This document shows, in pieces, positions 1 through 11,050 of a stretch of DNA of 64,000 nucleotides (the first letter of the stretch is position 1; each line of letters starts with the position of its first letter). Under the pieces are notes generated by a model. That model did not search any database. It was not told the DNA's origin and saw nothing but the letters and a program-made list of their open reading frames with translations. A program made the position numbers and the translations under genes. Origin of the DNA: Microdochium bolleyi (taxonomy: Eukaryota; Ascomycota; Sordariomycetes; Xylariales; Microdochiaceae); contig KQ964250.1 of assembly GCA_001566295.1 (NCBI GenBank), positions 372,001 through 436,000 on the forward strand, written 5' to 3'.

Positions 1-151
1 CCAACCTTCACCTCTTTCATGATTGTGTTGCGAGCTCGAGATACTTCCTCTGTGCTTCGCGCCCCCAACGCGTGCCCTTCTGGCTTCTGTCTCAGATATT
101 CGACTGCCGTTGGACTACCTCACAAGACGTGCATCGAGAGACTTAGGGACC

Positions 152-1327
152 ATGTCGTCCATCGGCCCTCAACTACCACCTCATCAGAAGCGCGGGCGCA
201 CACCAGAGGACGACGAAGACAACCGCAGCACAAGACGCCATGGTCCAGGTTCACCGCCGCCAGCCAAGCTGGCTCGACTCGGCCCTGCCCCCGCCAGGAA
301 CCGCAATGAAATAGATCTTGCCGATGGCGACAGCGACTCGCGCTCCGACGACGATTTCGGCCCAGCTGCCACTCTCCCTACAGGTCCAGCACCGGCGCCA
401 ATCAAGAGGACAATGGGTCCGGCAATGCCTCCCCAGCGACCTGCAAACGAGAATGAGATCTCACTAGGCGATGACGACGAAGACGAAGACGACACAGGTC
501 CCGCGCCTCCTCCGAGCGCATCCAAACGACCATCAGCAGCACCACCAGCCCCAAGAAGAAACTTCGGCCCAGCAGCACCGCCAGCCTCGCTATCCGAACG
601 ACCCACCACAGATCCAGACCCCAGCTCCTCGTCGGACGACGATGACGATGACGACGACTACGGCCCAGCCCTTGCAACATCCTCATCGCACCAGGCCCGC
701 GCCGCAGCAGCCAACGCCCAGGCAAGCCTCCGCGCCGCCGAGGAAGCCGCATCAGGCCCCAGGAGAGATGAGTGGATGCTCGCGCCGCCACCGGGCGGCG
801 GCCCCTTCCAGGCGCCCGACACTACGAAGCTGAAGGCGCGGAAATTCAACTCTGGCCCACGAGCCGGCGCTACCGCCGCGGCAGCCACTGCAGCCGCCGG
901 ACCCAGCAACACATGGACGGAGACCCCCGAGGAGAAGCGCAAGAGGCTACAGGACGCCGTTCTTGGCCGCGAGAGCGGCAGCGGCACGTCCCACAACACC
1001 ACGAGCAGCGGGCGCGCAACCGCCGGCCCCTCCGCCAGCATCAGCGGCGCGAGCGCGAACACCGAGGCTGAAGAGACGCGGAAACGGCAGATCGAGGCGT
1101 ACACGCAGTCCACGCGCGGCAAGCGCAGCTTATACGAGGAGCACCAGTCCAGCAAAGGCGGCAAGGGTGGCAAGATCGAGGAGGAAGAGGACGACCCCAG
1201 CAAGCGTGCGTTCGATCGTGAGAAGGACATGAAGGTCGCAGGCAAGATCGGCACAGCGCAGCGCAGAGAGCTGCTCACCAAGGCTGCTGATTTCGGCGGC
1301 CGCTTCGCCAAGGGCAAGTTCTTGTGA
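152..1327 (+). CDS. GPALPP-motif / DUF3752 nuclear protein, intronless
   Basis: A 391-residue protein with no intron. It carries a series of short GPALPP-like motifs spaced along a proline- and acid-rich N-terminal half: IGPQLPP at residues 4-10, then FGPA, MGPAMPP, FGPAAPP and YGPAL, alternating with poly-Asp/Glu runs. The last about 50 residues are a basic conserved tail (RAFDREKDMKVAGKIG ... GGRFAKGKFL) typical of DUF3752 proteins such as human GPALPP1. The function of the family is not established; its low-complexity acidic/proline make-up suggests a nuclear, chromatin- or splicing-associated protein, which is inference. The start at 152 was chosen over an upstream in-frame ATG at 23 because the GPALPP motif begins right after it, it sits in a good context (gaccATGtc), and the intervening 43 residues are not family-like. 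It converges on the RING gene downstream. Confidence 0.85.
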   Translation: MSSIGPQLPPHQKRGRTPEDDEDNRSTRRHGPGSPPPAKLARLGPAPARNRNEIDLADGDSDSRSDDDFGPAATLPTGPAPAPIKRTMGPAMPPQRPANENEISLGDDDEDEDDTGPAPPPSASKRPSAAPPAPRRNFGPAAPPASLSERPTTDPDPSSSSDDDDDDDDYGPALATSSSHQARAAAANAQASLRAAEEAASGPRRDEWMLAPPPGGGPFQAPDTTKLKARKFNSGPRAGATAAAATAAAGPSNTWTETPEEKRKRLQDAVLGRESGSGTSHNTTSSGRATAGPSASISGASANTEAEETRKRQIEAYTQSTRGKRSLYEEHQSSKGGKGGKIEEEEDDPSKRAFDREKDMKVAGKIGTAQRRELLTKAADFGGRFAKGKFL

Positions 1328-1973
1328 TTATGTGACCAATACTGATGTTACAAAGAATTTGAGGATGGCTTTGCCCCTGCCGAGACGCATAACGGTCACA
1401 TAGTGCAATCGCCCAATATTTGTGAGAGTGCCAACGAGGACACGCTGTGAGAGAGGCCCTGCCACGCCCGCGAAGCTCTGTTGTGGGTTTCACCATGTCT
1501 ATTCGACGCCATAGTCAAGTGCTCCCCCAAAACACAACGAGCATAGCATGGTGCCTGAAACTCTTGTCTGGGTGCTTCTCTTTTTCTCCGCCTTCTTTCG
1601 GATCATGACACCACTCAGCATATCAGTAGAAAGGATATGACATGAAAAGGCAAATAATCATGGTGTGAGCCGGGACTTCAGGACAGGCTTTTCTCAACAC
1701 AGCTCGGCCATCACAGTCTTCTGGTCAGAGTCTTGGTTGGTCATCACCAGCGCAAGCCCAGTCCAGGACCAATTCCTGGATCGTTGTCAAGATTGCAGAG
1801 ACGCCACAATAATGCGACAAGGACGAGACAGCGTCAGGGTGCAGGCACATATACAGATACATCGAGCAGATATATAGATGTGGATTGTATAGGCGTAGAT
1901 AAGACATATGCAAGGCTTAAACGCAATGACAAATTGCAGAAAATGCAAAACCCCACAACTTCCAGCTTCTCCT
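1328..1973. other. Convergent intergenic region
   Basis: About 650 bp between the stop codons of two convergent genes. It must hold both 3' ends. No additional coding or RNA gene is supportable here. Confidence 0.6.
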
Positions 1974-3592
1974 CTAATTGCCAGCAGTAGCAGGAGTAGG
2001 TCTGACACCAGCTTCCAATTGCGATGGTGTCGCTTGTTGTCCGCCATTGGCACCCGACGCGGTAGTCTCTGCTGCCTGAGGAGTCGGCTCATTGCGACTC
2101 CTACCAAACTGCCCAATGTTGAATCGAGGTACGCGGCGGCCAAGGCGGGACATCAACCCTTCCTGGGTTTCGTTGTTGCCTTGGACACCCATCTCCGGCT
2201 GCCGTCTCGCTTGACGCTCCGATCGTGGGGTTTGGCCATATATCATTGCCTCTGCCGCAGGGTTCGTAGAAGCGCCCCTGGCACCACCATCAGCGCCACC
2301 AGCAGTGCGAGTGGCGTTGCGCCTGCTGAATGGGTTGAAGCTGCGTGTCGGGTTTCTTGGCATGTTCATACGCCCGTTGTTGCGGCTGGGGTCGGCGGCA
2401 CCCGTCACGACAGTGGTAGTCTCGCCCTCTGTTGGTGGCGGACGAGGCTTGGGTGTGTAGTAGTCGGCTTTGCACAGCGGGCAGCAGGCGCGTCGGTTGG
2501 TCAACCAAGGGTCGAGGCAGACGGCATGGAAAGCATGGCCGCATGTGAGGCCACGAATGTCGTCATCATCCTCGAGGGTGTCAATGCAAATGGCGCAAGT
2601 GTCACCAGGTCCCTCGAGCAGCTCGGGAGGGAGGGCAGCGTTGATATGCTCATCGTCATCCTCGTCATCGCTCGCGTGACGGTCGTGGTCTTTGGGATCA
2701 ACGCTTGCAATCGTCTGCGTGCTGGTGAGAGCCGTATCAGTCGTCACGTTGCCACTTCCGGGTGTGTTCGCCATGGTGTTTGTGTTGCTGTCTAGGGCAA
2801 CGTTCGTGTTTCCAGTAGCTCTCTCCTCTGCTTTGGCGCCAGCGGCCGCAGTCTGGGGCCGGCCATCGACATCGACCGAATCGCGCTCTTTGGCGGCCAG
2901 TTCTGGCACGATTCCTTGCACACTGCGGACACTATTCGCTCGGCTGGGATGCACAGAGACGCCGCCGGCTGTGGGCAAACCCTCGCGGGCGCGGGTGGAG
3001 ACCCAAGTCTTGTACTTCGTCATGGGGAACTTCTCGTTCACCTCGTCCATTGTCATGAGCTTCTTCTCACGCCTCCTGCGGTGAGGCCGTTGCGGCATGT
3101 TATCAAGATTGATAGGCTCGCCATTCTCGTCCAAGCCACGCAGCTGGCGGTTTCGAGCATTGTAACGGAAGCAATACTTGACACCAACGATAATCCTGCG
3201 GGGATGTTAGCACCAATGAGGCGTTAAAAAATACACAAGACTCGTCATGGAATTGCTGACCAAAGGTTTGTGAAGACAACACCGAATCCAAGAGCGACGA
3301 AGAACAACAGGGGCGAGTTGTTTCCGCCAGGACTGCCGCCATCGGTTGGCGTAGGCGTGGGCACTGGCGCTGTACCTGTTGCCGAAGGAGTAAATGATAT
3401 GCCGCCGGTCATCGTTGATGTCGGGGTGCTTGTCCCGATCGTCGTTGAGGGGACAGTCGTGCTCGGCACTGGCGAGAAGGGATCCGTGGTCGCTGTCGAC
3501 ACGGCCGATGATAGAGCTGTCGAAGCCTGGCGTATGGCAACATTGACGATGGCGTTTGCGCCGTCGGCAATGACCTGATTGAGAGCGACCAT
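1974..3592 (-). CDS. Membrane-anchored RING-H2 E3 ubiquitin ligase, two exons
   Basis: CDS is complement(join(1974..3195, 3261..3592)), 517 residues. The 65-bp intron (3196-3260) uses donor GTCAGC and an acceptor preceded by a CTAAC branch point; it joins phase-correctly through a TGG codon (...VVFTNLW|IIVGVKYC...). Residues 1-90 are Ser/Thr/Pro-rich, as expected of an exposed O-glycosylated stalk. Residues about 94-116 form one membrane segment, followed by a basic RRRRE patch. A RING-H2 domain lies at residues 311-352 with the order C-x2-C-x14-C-x-H-x2-H-x2-C-x11-C-x2-C. A long Ser/Asn/Gln-rich tail follows. The architecture resembles single-pass ligases that ubiquitinate membrane cargo; the substrate and compartment are unknown. 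No protease-associated domain is visible. The 5' flank at 3.6-4.2 kb is pyrimidine-rich on the coding strand. Confidence 0.85.
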
Positions 3593-6500
3593 GATGACCG
3601 TGCGGCCGGGAGTAGCGATGGGATGGAGAGATCACGAAGAGGCCGGTGTTGTCGGACAAACAGGCTTCCGACCCAAGAGCCAATGTTGTCCGTAATGAAG
3701 TCCGATGGACACAGCAAGATCGAGACCGCGACGAAGACGGGCGAACAGAGCAAGAAGCTACCGCACAGGTGGTGAACCGACTCGCTGCGAGGCTAAGCCA
3801 TGGAACTCGGCGCCGTTCGTGGAGTCGAGTTGTTGTGAAAGCGACGGTCGGCGAGAATGCGTCGTTGTCAAGTCGTCTACGAGATGACGCGGACCGCAAA
3901 GTCGAGAGAAGGCCCAAGGTCGGGTGACGATGGATGAGCCCAGGCGAAGATGGTGAGGGAATGGTGAGGTCAAGCGCAGCGGCAATTGCAGCGAAAGAGT
4001 GGGAAAGGGCGAGGAGACGGACGAGACTGGGCCCAGCTGAAGAGTGGGTGGAGACGGAGGAAAGGGTGAGACGTACAGTGAGTGGCCGTGCCCCAGGTTG
4101 CGTGTGCTGCAGGTGCAGGTGCAACAAGGAAGAGCCCGACCCGGGGTCAAACCCACACACGCAAGGGCCCTGGTTGCGAGGAATACCTGTTAGTGAGTGC
4201 CCTTCAATAAGATGCTGGGATGGCGGGCAGTCACTCCCCTGTTCAAAGCCTGGAAGCAGGCGACGGACACCCCGTGGCGGGCAGCAGGCTGGTGGTGTGC
4301 GGGCATAGCGTGCGGACTGCGACCTTGCGATGACTGACGACGGGATGCTCGGCAGCCGAGCTTGCGCTCACAAGAGGCCGTCAGAGTTTGGCAACAAGCG
4401 CAGCACGGCGCAGGCGTCGCCGTAAGACGGGCTCGACGGGCCAAGGGGGGACGCGGCCGGGGCGGATTGGCTGAGGATGGGCGCAGCTAGAGCGCATGCG
4501 GGCAGGCTGGGAGACGGGGCCTGAGGTGGCTGTCGAGGGCTGCTCCAGCGCAACAAGACGACAACCACTCGAGCAGGGTTGCGGATCTGGGCAGGCTGGG
4601 CGATGATGGTGCTTGGCGTGGCGGGCTAGATCCTGGGACTGCCATCAGCATCCCCTGGCAGGTCCCGGGTTGATGGCAAGACGGCGACAATAATACAGGT
4701 GGCTAGTACCCAGGACTGCGTGAGTAACCCGTCGCACAGCTTACTACAGCCGTGGTCAGGACTCCTGACACAGCAGTATCTCCGTCTCCGTCCGTGTGCG
4801 CAGCAGGTGAGCCGAAGCGTGCGTGCTGGGCTGCATCTCGACAGTCCATGATGCTAACCAAGAGTGGCGATCCCGCTTGACGGTCACCAAGACCTGACTC
4901 GGCGTCCTCGGCATGGGACCCATCCGACCGAGCTCCAAGTTGCATCCTCTACTCGGAAACAGCTGATCGCTCTGAAGACCGCCTGTCAGCGAGATCCACG
5001 GTATCTCTGCCGTGTAATGGACTCGTCATGTATGTTGCGACCCCGGCCGGTGGCAGGATCGCGAGTATCGATATCGGACAATGTCTGGGCCTCCGGCACA
5101 TCCTGAGCCGTGCACATGCACTTCCTGCTCCGACTGCGCCCCATCCCCGCGATGGCCCCCTCCGCCACTCTTGGCCACGCTCCAAACGGCGGAATATCGC
5201 CGCCACCACCACCCCAAAGGCCCAGCCGCCGGGCTTGCACCCTGGGGATGCGTCGCGACAAGCTCTACTGACGTCCTCGGCGGTGGCTCATGGTCGTCAC
5301 GAGTCCCTGCATGGCCGTTGTTGTCATGCTCCCAAGCCATGGAGAATACGGAGCAGTCATGCCAAGTTACGCGTCCTCCTCGACCTGGCCACGTCTCTCA
5401 TGCAGCCAGCATAGCCTCGGTTTGAGGTCTCCATGCACGCAAGCGCGCGTCCAGGGCTTGCCCGTTACCCCCGTGTTTAGCAAGTCGATGCTGAGGCCAT
5501 CAAGGCCGCCGCATCAATCCACTCCATGCCCGGCCCAGTTTGAATTGTTACCACCGGAGATAAGGATGGCCACTTCTCTTTGGTCCCCTGTCATCAGATG
5601 ACCCGGTGGTTGTTCACATCTGCTACTTAGTTGTGGGCAGTGCTCGCCGATTGATGGCAATCGCATCATAGACTTCGCGGGACACCCATACAAGCACACC
5701 TTCACGATCAACGCCCGCCCATTGCCCACTGCCACATGGGCCGGCCAAGATCTCTGCCAAGCATCGAATGGATTTGGGAGCTGTCGGTGTGCATCGGTAG
5801 CATGGCCCGCGTGGGCGTGGCGAAGTATGCGCAACGCCGCTCGAACAACAAAGCTGTGTTCCTTATCGGCTGGGTGTGCCAAGGAGGGTCACGAGGGCTG
5901 TTGACACAAATCAGAATTTCCTCAACGGGTTCGCTAATGTGGTCGGCAACGACACGTGCATCAGCAACATCTCTATGCATCACGGCGTATCGAGGTGCAG
6001 CGAGTGTCAACACCCAACTTGAACTTGTTAGCAGCTTCTCGCCCGCAGCAGCTCGAAAAACTGCTTTTCTGCGCGACGGCGTCGAAAGACAACAGCCACA
6101 TCGCGACACCTTCAAGCCCGGACAGAGCCCTAAAACCCCGCTGCCCTTCCCCTGACGAACTCACTGGTTGGCAGTTGTCGTCTGGCGGAGCATCTACCAC
6201 ACCTCACGCTGTCTCGATCGACCTTGATTGGGTGCCAGGCTCTGTCTGGGGTTTTGACCCGGGGACCCCGGGCCACAACTTGTGAAACTCGGGCTGTGAG
6301 CCTGACGAGCGGTTCCCGTCTCGCCTGTTGCATGCCTGATTCTCTTGCTTGGAACCGACTCGCTGGCTCCCTGACATAAAGTCGGTATTATTAAGGTAGG
6401 ATTTCCCCTTGGGTGCCTGTATCAGACCCTTGCTGCCACTGCTGAATCGAGACGGCCAACGATGAGGGAGATCAGGCGAGGGACGGAGGCCAGCCTTTCG

Positions 6501-9500
6501 GTTCTGAAAAGTTGCTTCCAGGAAGGGACTTAGCACAGCTGCATGAAATCGATTTGTCGGACGAACAGCTCGATCTCATTTGCGTGAAGCACGGCTTCTC
6601 TTCATGAAATGCTCTGACACGCTCGCGAACTGCCTCATGTCTCCCACCGATTCAAATGACAGGGAAACACCTGTCGACAGCTCGTCCTTTTGCAGCTTTT
6701 TACTCGACTACTGTTTCCAAAGTGCGACATTGATGCCAAGGAGCGAAGATGGGGGGCTCTCGGATTCCCCATCGACTTGGCGCCTGCTGGCACTTACCGT
6801 TGGCGGACAAGTCAGAACACATTGTCTCAAAGGAGGAATGCTCGGGGGGCCTCAGCGGGCTGTCTTAGAGGCCTTGCCAAGCAATTCAGCCGCCGCAAGC
6901 CACCTCGTTTGCGGTTAAAAGTCGTCCCACGCCCAGGCCCGGCGGTCTCTCCTCCGCCTTCGAGGCCCAGAAAGCGGAGTTCCCAAAACTCCTGGTGGAT
7001 CTGCCACATCGAAGGAACGGCGGGAGGGCACTCCAGCTCCGGAAAGTCGACAGTTTCTCAAGCTTAGCTCGCACAAGAGCACAAGAGTATAAAACGAGAC
7101 AGCTTAAAGAGCAAGTCGATAGGCAGTCGCAAAGTCGCTGTACAGGGACCGCTGCAGAGGTCCTCAAGTTGCGACGCAGCTCGCGAGTTTGACTCCGTCC
7201 GGCCCACCGCCGCTGAGCATTATCGACGTCCGTCGGGACGGGACTGAAAGCCGCCGTCTCAGCGGCATTTGGCGTCAGACTTACAGGCTCGACAGGTACA
7301 TAGGCGCATCATGTCTTACGTATGTCTAGCCCCACACCGGCTCGTGAGCACGACCGTCTGCCCTGAGGCTGCGTTCGTTTGGATTTCGAGAGTGGACGAG
7401 TCTTGCCTCGCTTGCTCGTCCTTCCTGGATTTCCATCGCCAATAAACCCGCCCAGAGCCGATAAAGTTCATCAATGGGTGCTTACGTCTGACAGCGACCA
7501 CTGTGTGCGCACTGATGTGCCTCGAACTATTTTCCAATGTTCTGGAACGATGATTTGACCGGACCAGACCGCGGGCAGCATGCCAATACGAGCGGTTGTG
7601 GGCTCAAGCTCTTGTCTTGCAGAAGGACGATCATCGGGTCCGACCTACATCGTGTCGTGAGGCCCCATGTTAAGGAAGCACCAGCGATGCTGCGCGCACC
7701 AGAATGCCGAGATCGGAACTCTGCGTGATATTTCTCACGTCATCCAGAGGCTCTCCTCCGCAGCGAGATGGAGTGAGTGGTGGGGTGTCGGTTCTTAGCG
7801 CACACCAAAAGACGCTGAGCACGGACGGCATTCGCGGCCTCGTGGTGATCCTTGTCCCGGAGCAAGGTGAGAGGATCCGGTACTTTTTGGCACTTCACAG
7901 GTCCACGGAATCCGCCAGCAACGTCGCTGCTGATACTAAATGACTTGTTTGGTGTCTGGTGTGGCTCGGGATGTGAAAGCCGACGTGTCAGCATCGCACA
8001 AGCCATGTATCATGCTCCTGGCTAGATTGTTCATTTTAGGCATGCCAGTGTTGACACTTATTGGTTTCCAGCACAGAGAGGTCCGTGGGTTGGAAGCGTC
8101 GGCCGCGACTGTCCTTCTTGCGGCCAATGGATGCGAAACTTGTGATGGTGGACACTGCCTGCTGTGAACGAACTGCACTACAGACAGCAGCACGTATCAA
8201 AACTCCGCGTTCCCAACGGGTGTGGTCACCGATGGGTTTGACTTGAATGCAAGCGAGCTTGTTCGGTCAGGTGGTTGAACGGCGAATACCTCATGGGGTC
8301 TGGTTTGGGGGATCCACGACCCCAGAAACACGATTGATTTACCCGAACGTCGTCAGGTTAGCAGTGGACGTTAAGCACACCTTTGACTATGAGCTGAAAG
8401 CATGTTAGGGAGAAGTAACGTGTGACTTGCTCCTCGGCTGACTGTTTAGCGACAAGCCACAGGGCGTCTTTGAAGGGAGAGGGGGGGAGCTGAGGTGGCT
8501 GTTGGTAGTAACTTTAAAGTGTAAATCATCCGATGTCAAAGTTGCTCGTGCTGCTCCGGTAGGTTTCGGATATGATGCCGCGGCTGAAGTCTCGGGCGCG
8601 TGCAGGCAGTCAGCATGGCCTCGAAAGCTCGGATTCCACAATTGGCGATGCCGGGGTCAGTCTTGGAATTATCTTTGGTTTGTTCTAGCAGGGGAATCCG
8701 GTGGACAGTTGCGATCGAACCGTGCCTAAATCTGAACTTATCTGGCACTCGACTTTGTCTGGGATGACATCTCGGGGAAGTTGTTGAAGGAGAGCTCTCG
8801 TGAAGACTACAACACAGACTTTTTAACAAATAACACCCGAGAGACCGCAAAGCCTTTGTCTCAAGGTTCTGCAATTTTCGACTTTCTTGAGGATACTGTT
8901 CCTTTGCACACAACCGGCAGAGTGCGATGCCGGTGATAATTCGTCCTCGAATGAAGCTGGCCAGTTCTGATAACCGTGTCCGTTCGCAACTTGCGAAACA
9001 CCCGATGACTACACTGAGGTATTAAACAAACCCTAGAAGGATTCTAGTTTTGCAAGTGTAGTATACAAAAATACTCGAAAAAATATAGTGCAGGTATCGA
9101 AGCTCACGAAGTCGCTCAAATGCTGCAGACGAACCTGAATTAACTCAGATGGAGGAACAATTAGACGATCACACCAGTGAGGCGACTTAGCAAGTTCATG
9201 ATAACGATGAGACCTCGTCTCAAATCAATTGCTCACGTCCAGTAGTATTCCGGGAGTCTCTAAGTACTATTGTAGACCAGCGTTGTTGGACCAGCGTTGT
9301 TGGACCAGCGTTGTTGGACCAGCGTTGTCAAGTTATGTTCTGGGCATGTTATGCTACCAATAAGTCTGGAGTGATCCACTCTCCGTTCGGTGGCCCGCCC
9401 CACCGTGCCGACCGCCGTCCTCGACGTCTACCGCGGCCGACAATCCTGCAGACGCGCATCCGGGCGGAGCCTCCCCGTGATGAGGAAGTAGAGATCCCAG

Positions 9501-9611
9501 GCATCGGACCACACGCATCAGCCACGCAGCCGCGATTCCCAGTATACAAGGGGTTTCTCAGCACCTTTATCCCGGAGACACCAAGCCACTCGGCTCACGA
9601 CACAGCTAGCC
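3593..9611. other. Long divergent intergenic region, no supportable gene
   Basis: Six kilobases between the start codons of two divergent genes (RING ligase, minus; cyclophilin H, plus). Both strands hold only short or compositionally random frames; none shows a recognisable domain, coding bias or a convincing set of splice sites. Local features are a small perfect hairpin at 9033-9047 (CTAGAA-GGA-TTCTAG) and a 14-bp tandem repeat at 9275-9328. No transposon coding sequence or terminal repeats were seen by eye. Confidence 0.5.
9275..9328. repeat. 14-bp tandem repeat, four copies
   Basis: The unit gaccagcgttgttg occurs at 9275-9288, 9289-9302 and 9303-9316 without mismatch, then as a 12-nt partial copy at 9317-9328. 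It lies about 285 bp before the cyclophilin H start codon, so it sits in that gene's probable promoter or leader. Confidence 0.95.
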
Positions 9612-10768
9612 ATGGCACCAACACAACTCCCGGCATCGGGAAATCCATTGTGAGTGCCAGCGACCGGGCAGCTCTCTCCATAGCTCTCTGCCTCCCGAAT
9701 GATGACCTTGCCTTCATTTTCTGACTGCCACCACAGGGTTTTCTTCGACATTACTCTCGGAGGTGCGTTGGCTCGCCAAGACTCCTACCTTCTGCCTTGG
9801 GGACTTCACAGCACCGCACCGGAGAATCTCCGGGTGCCATGGTGATTCTGAAAACCACGATACCCCTTCATGACCCCAAGAACTGTCCGCTTAAACGCCC
9901 AGCGCATAACTCTCAGGGGTATTGTTAATTAACCTGTTCTACTCTTCCTCCAGGCGAGCCCCTCGGCCGCATCACCTTTGAGCTCTTCAAGGACGTCGTC
10001 CCGCGCACGGCCGAGAACTTCCGGCAGTTCTGCACCGGAGAGTCGCGCAACAGCCGGGGATTGCCCCAGGGCTACAAGGGGAGCAGGTTTCACCGCATCG
10101 TGAGTCTTATACTTACCCACCAAAAAGGCCTCTGGGTCGTTCCAATGTGGCGTGACACACGAACATCGTCAACGACGCGCAGCTGCTCGGATGCTAACAA
10201 AGTGATTGTGATGGGCAGATCAGCGGCTTCATGCTGCAGGGCGGCGACTTTCTCAATGGTGACGGGACAGGGAGCATCGTGAGTTCTTCCTTCCTGGCGT
10301 CGGTGTCGCGGATGGCACATCGTATCGAGTCAGAAGCAGAGCTAACACCGCGATCCTCATAGTCCATATACGGCACAAAGTCCTTCGCCGATGAAAACTT
10401 CAACCTCAAGCACACAGAAAAAGGCCTCCTTTCCATGGCGGTGCGTACCCCCATCTTATTAATACCCTACATACACCGCATTCTACATGATTTCACTCCA
10501 GCCTTTCACTCGAATACATGATTTGAAGCCGACTCGACTGACCTTTGCGTTCTCGGGGGGTATTCAGAACTCTGGCCCAAACACAAATGGCTCGCAGTTC
10601 TTCGTCACGACCGTGCCCACTCCGCACCTTGACGGCAAACACGTCGTGTTTGGCAAGGTTGTGCAAGGTCTTGACATTGTCGAGAAGCTCGAGAGGACTA
10701 AGACGGGAAGGAGGGGGCGGGATGTCCCCGATCTCGATGTCATGGTTGCTCAGTGTGGCGAGATGTAA
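9612..10768 (+). CDS. cyp3: Cyclophilin H (spliceosomal peptidyl-prolyl isomerase), six exons
   Basis: CDS is join(9612..9649, 9737..9762, 9954..10099, 10219..10278, 10363..10440, 10568..10768), 182 residues; all junctions keep frame and the introns are 87, 191, 119, 84 and 127 bp. The protein is a single cyclophilin domain: FHRI at 67-70, FMLQGGDF at 74-81, ADENF at 99-103, MANSGPNTNGSQFF at 115-128, LDGKHVVFGKV at 137-147. The ending QCGEM and the short insertion around residues 53-60 match the CypH/PPIH class, whose members bind the U4/U6.U5 tri-snRNP through Prp4 and assist spliceosome assembly. Catalytic Arg69, Phe74 and Gln77 are present. Residue 136 is His where CypA and human PPIH have the cyclosporin-contacting Trp. 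It converges on rmd5, 282 bp away. Confidence 0.93.
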
Positions 10769-11050
10769 GATGTGGAGAGTGAGCAGGTCACTGCATCGTC
10801 CCGTCTCGTTACGATCCGGGAAAAACACGATGGGCGGTAGACAATCACAGACACTACACGAATACACAGAGAGATGAGATAAAACGATCAGAGAAGAGAT
10901 TGACTATAGGAACGCCAAATTGGCGGGCAGTATCTGCCGAGAGCACCAAAATCAAGATTGGGAAAGTCATGACCAAACGCCGCGCCGCTCATCTGATGGA
11001 CCCTTTACGCCTGCAAACCTTGTGTCCTGTCCCGAGGAATGTACCCTCAC

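Noticed and set aside
23..151. N-terminal extension of the GPALPP protein from the ATG at 23
   Set aside because: The 43 extra residues are Cys/Leu-rich and unlike the family, whose members begin close to the first GPALPP motif; the ATG at 152 is in better context.
3207..4160. 317-codon minus-strand frame across the 5' end of the RING gene
   Set aside because: Reads the RING coding exon and its pyrimidine-rich leader in a wrong frame; Ser/Arg/His-rich without domains.
9033..9047. Perfect hairpin CTAGAA-GGA-TTCTAG, considered as a heat-shock element or terminator
   Set aside because: GAA and TTC are separated by three bases instead of two, so it does not fit a heat-shock element, and factor-independent terminators are not expected in a eukaryotic nuclear genome.
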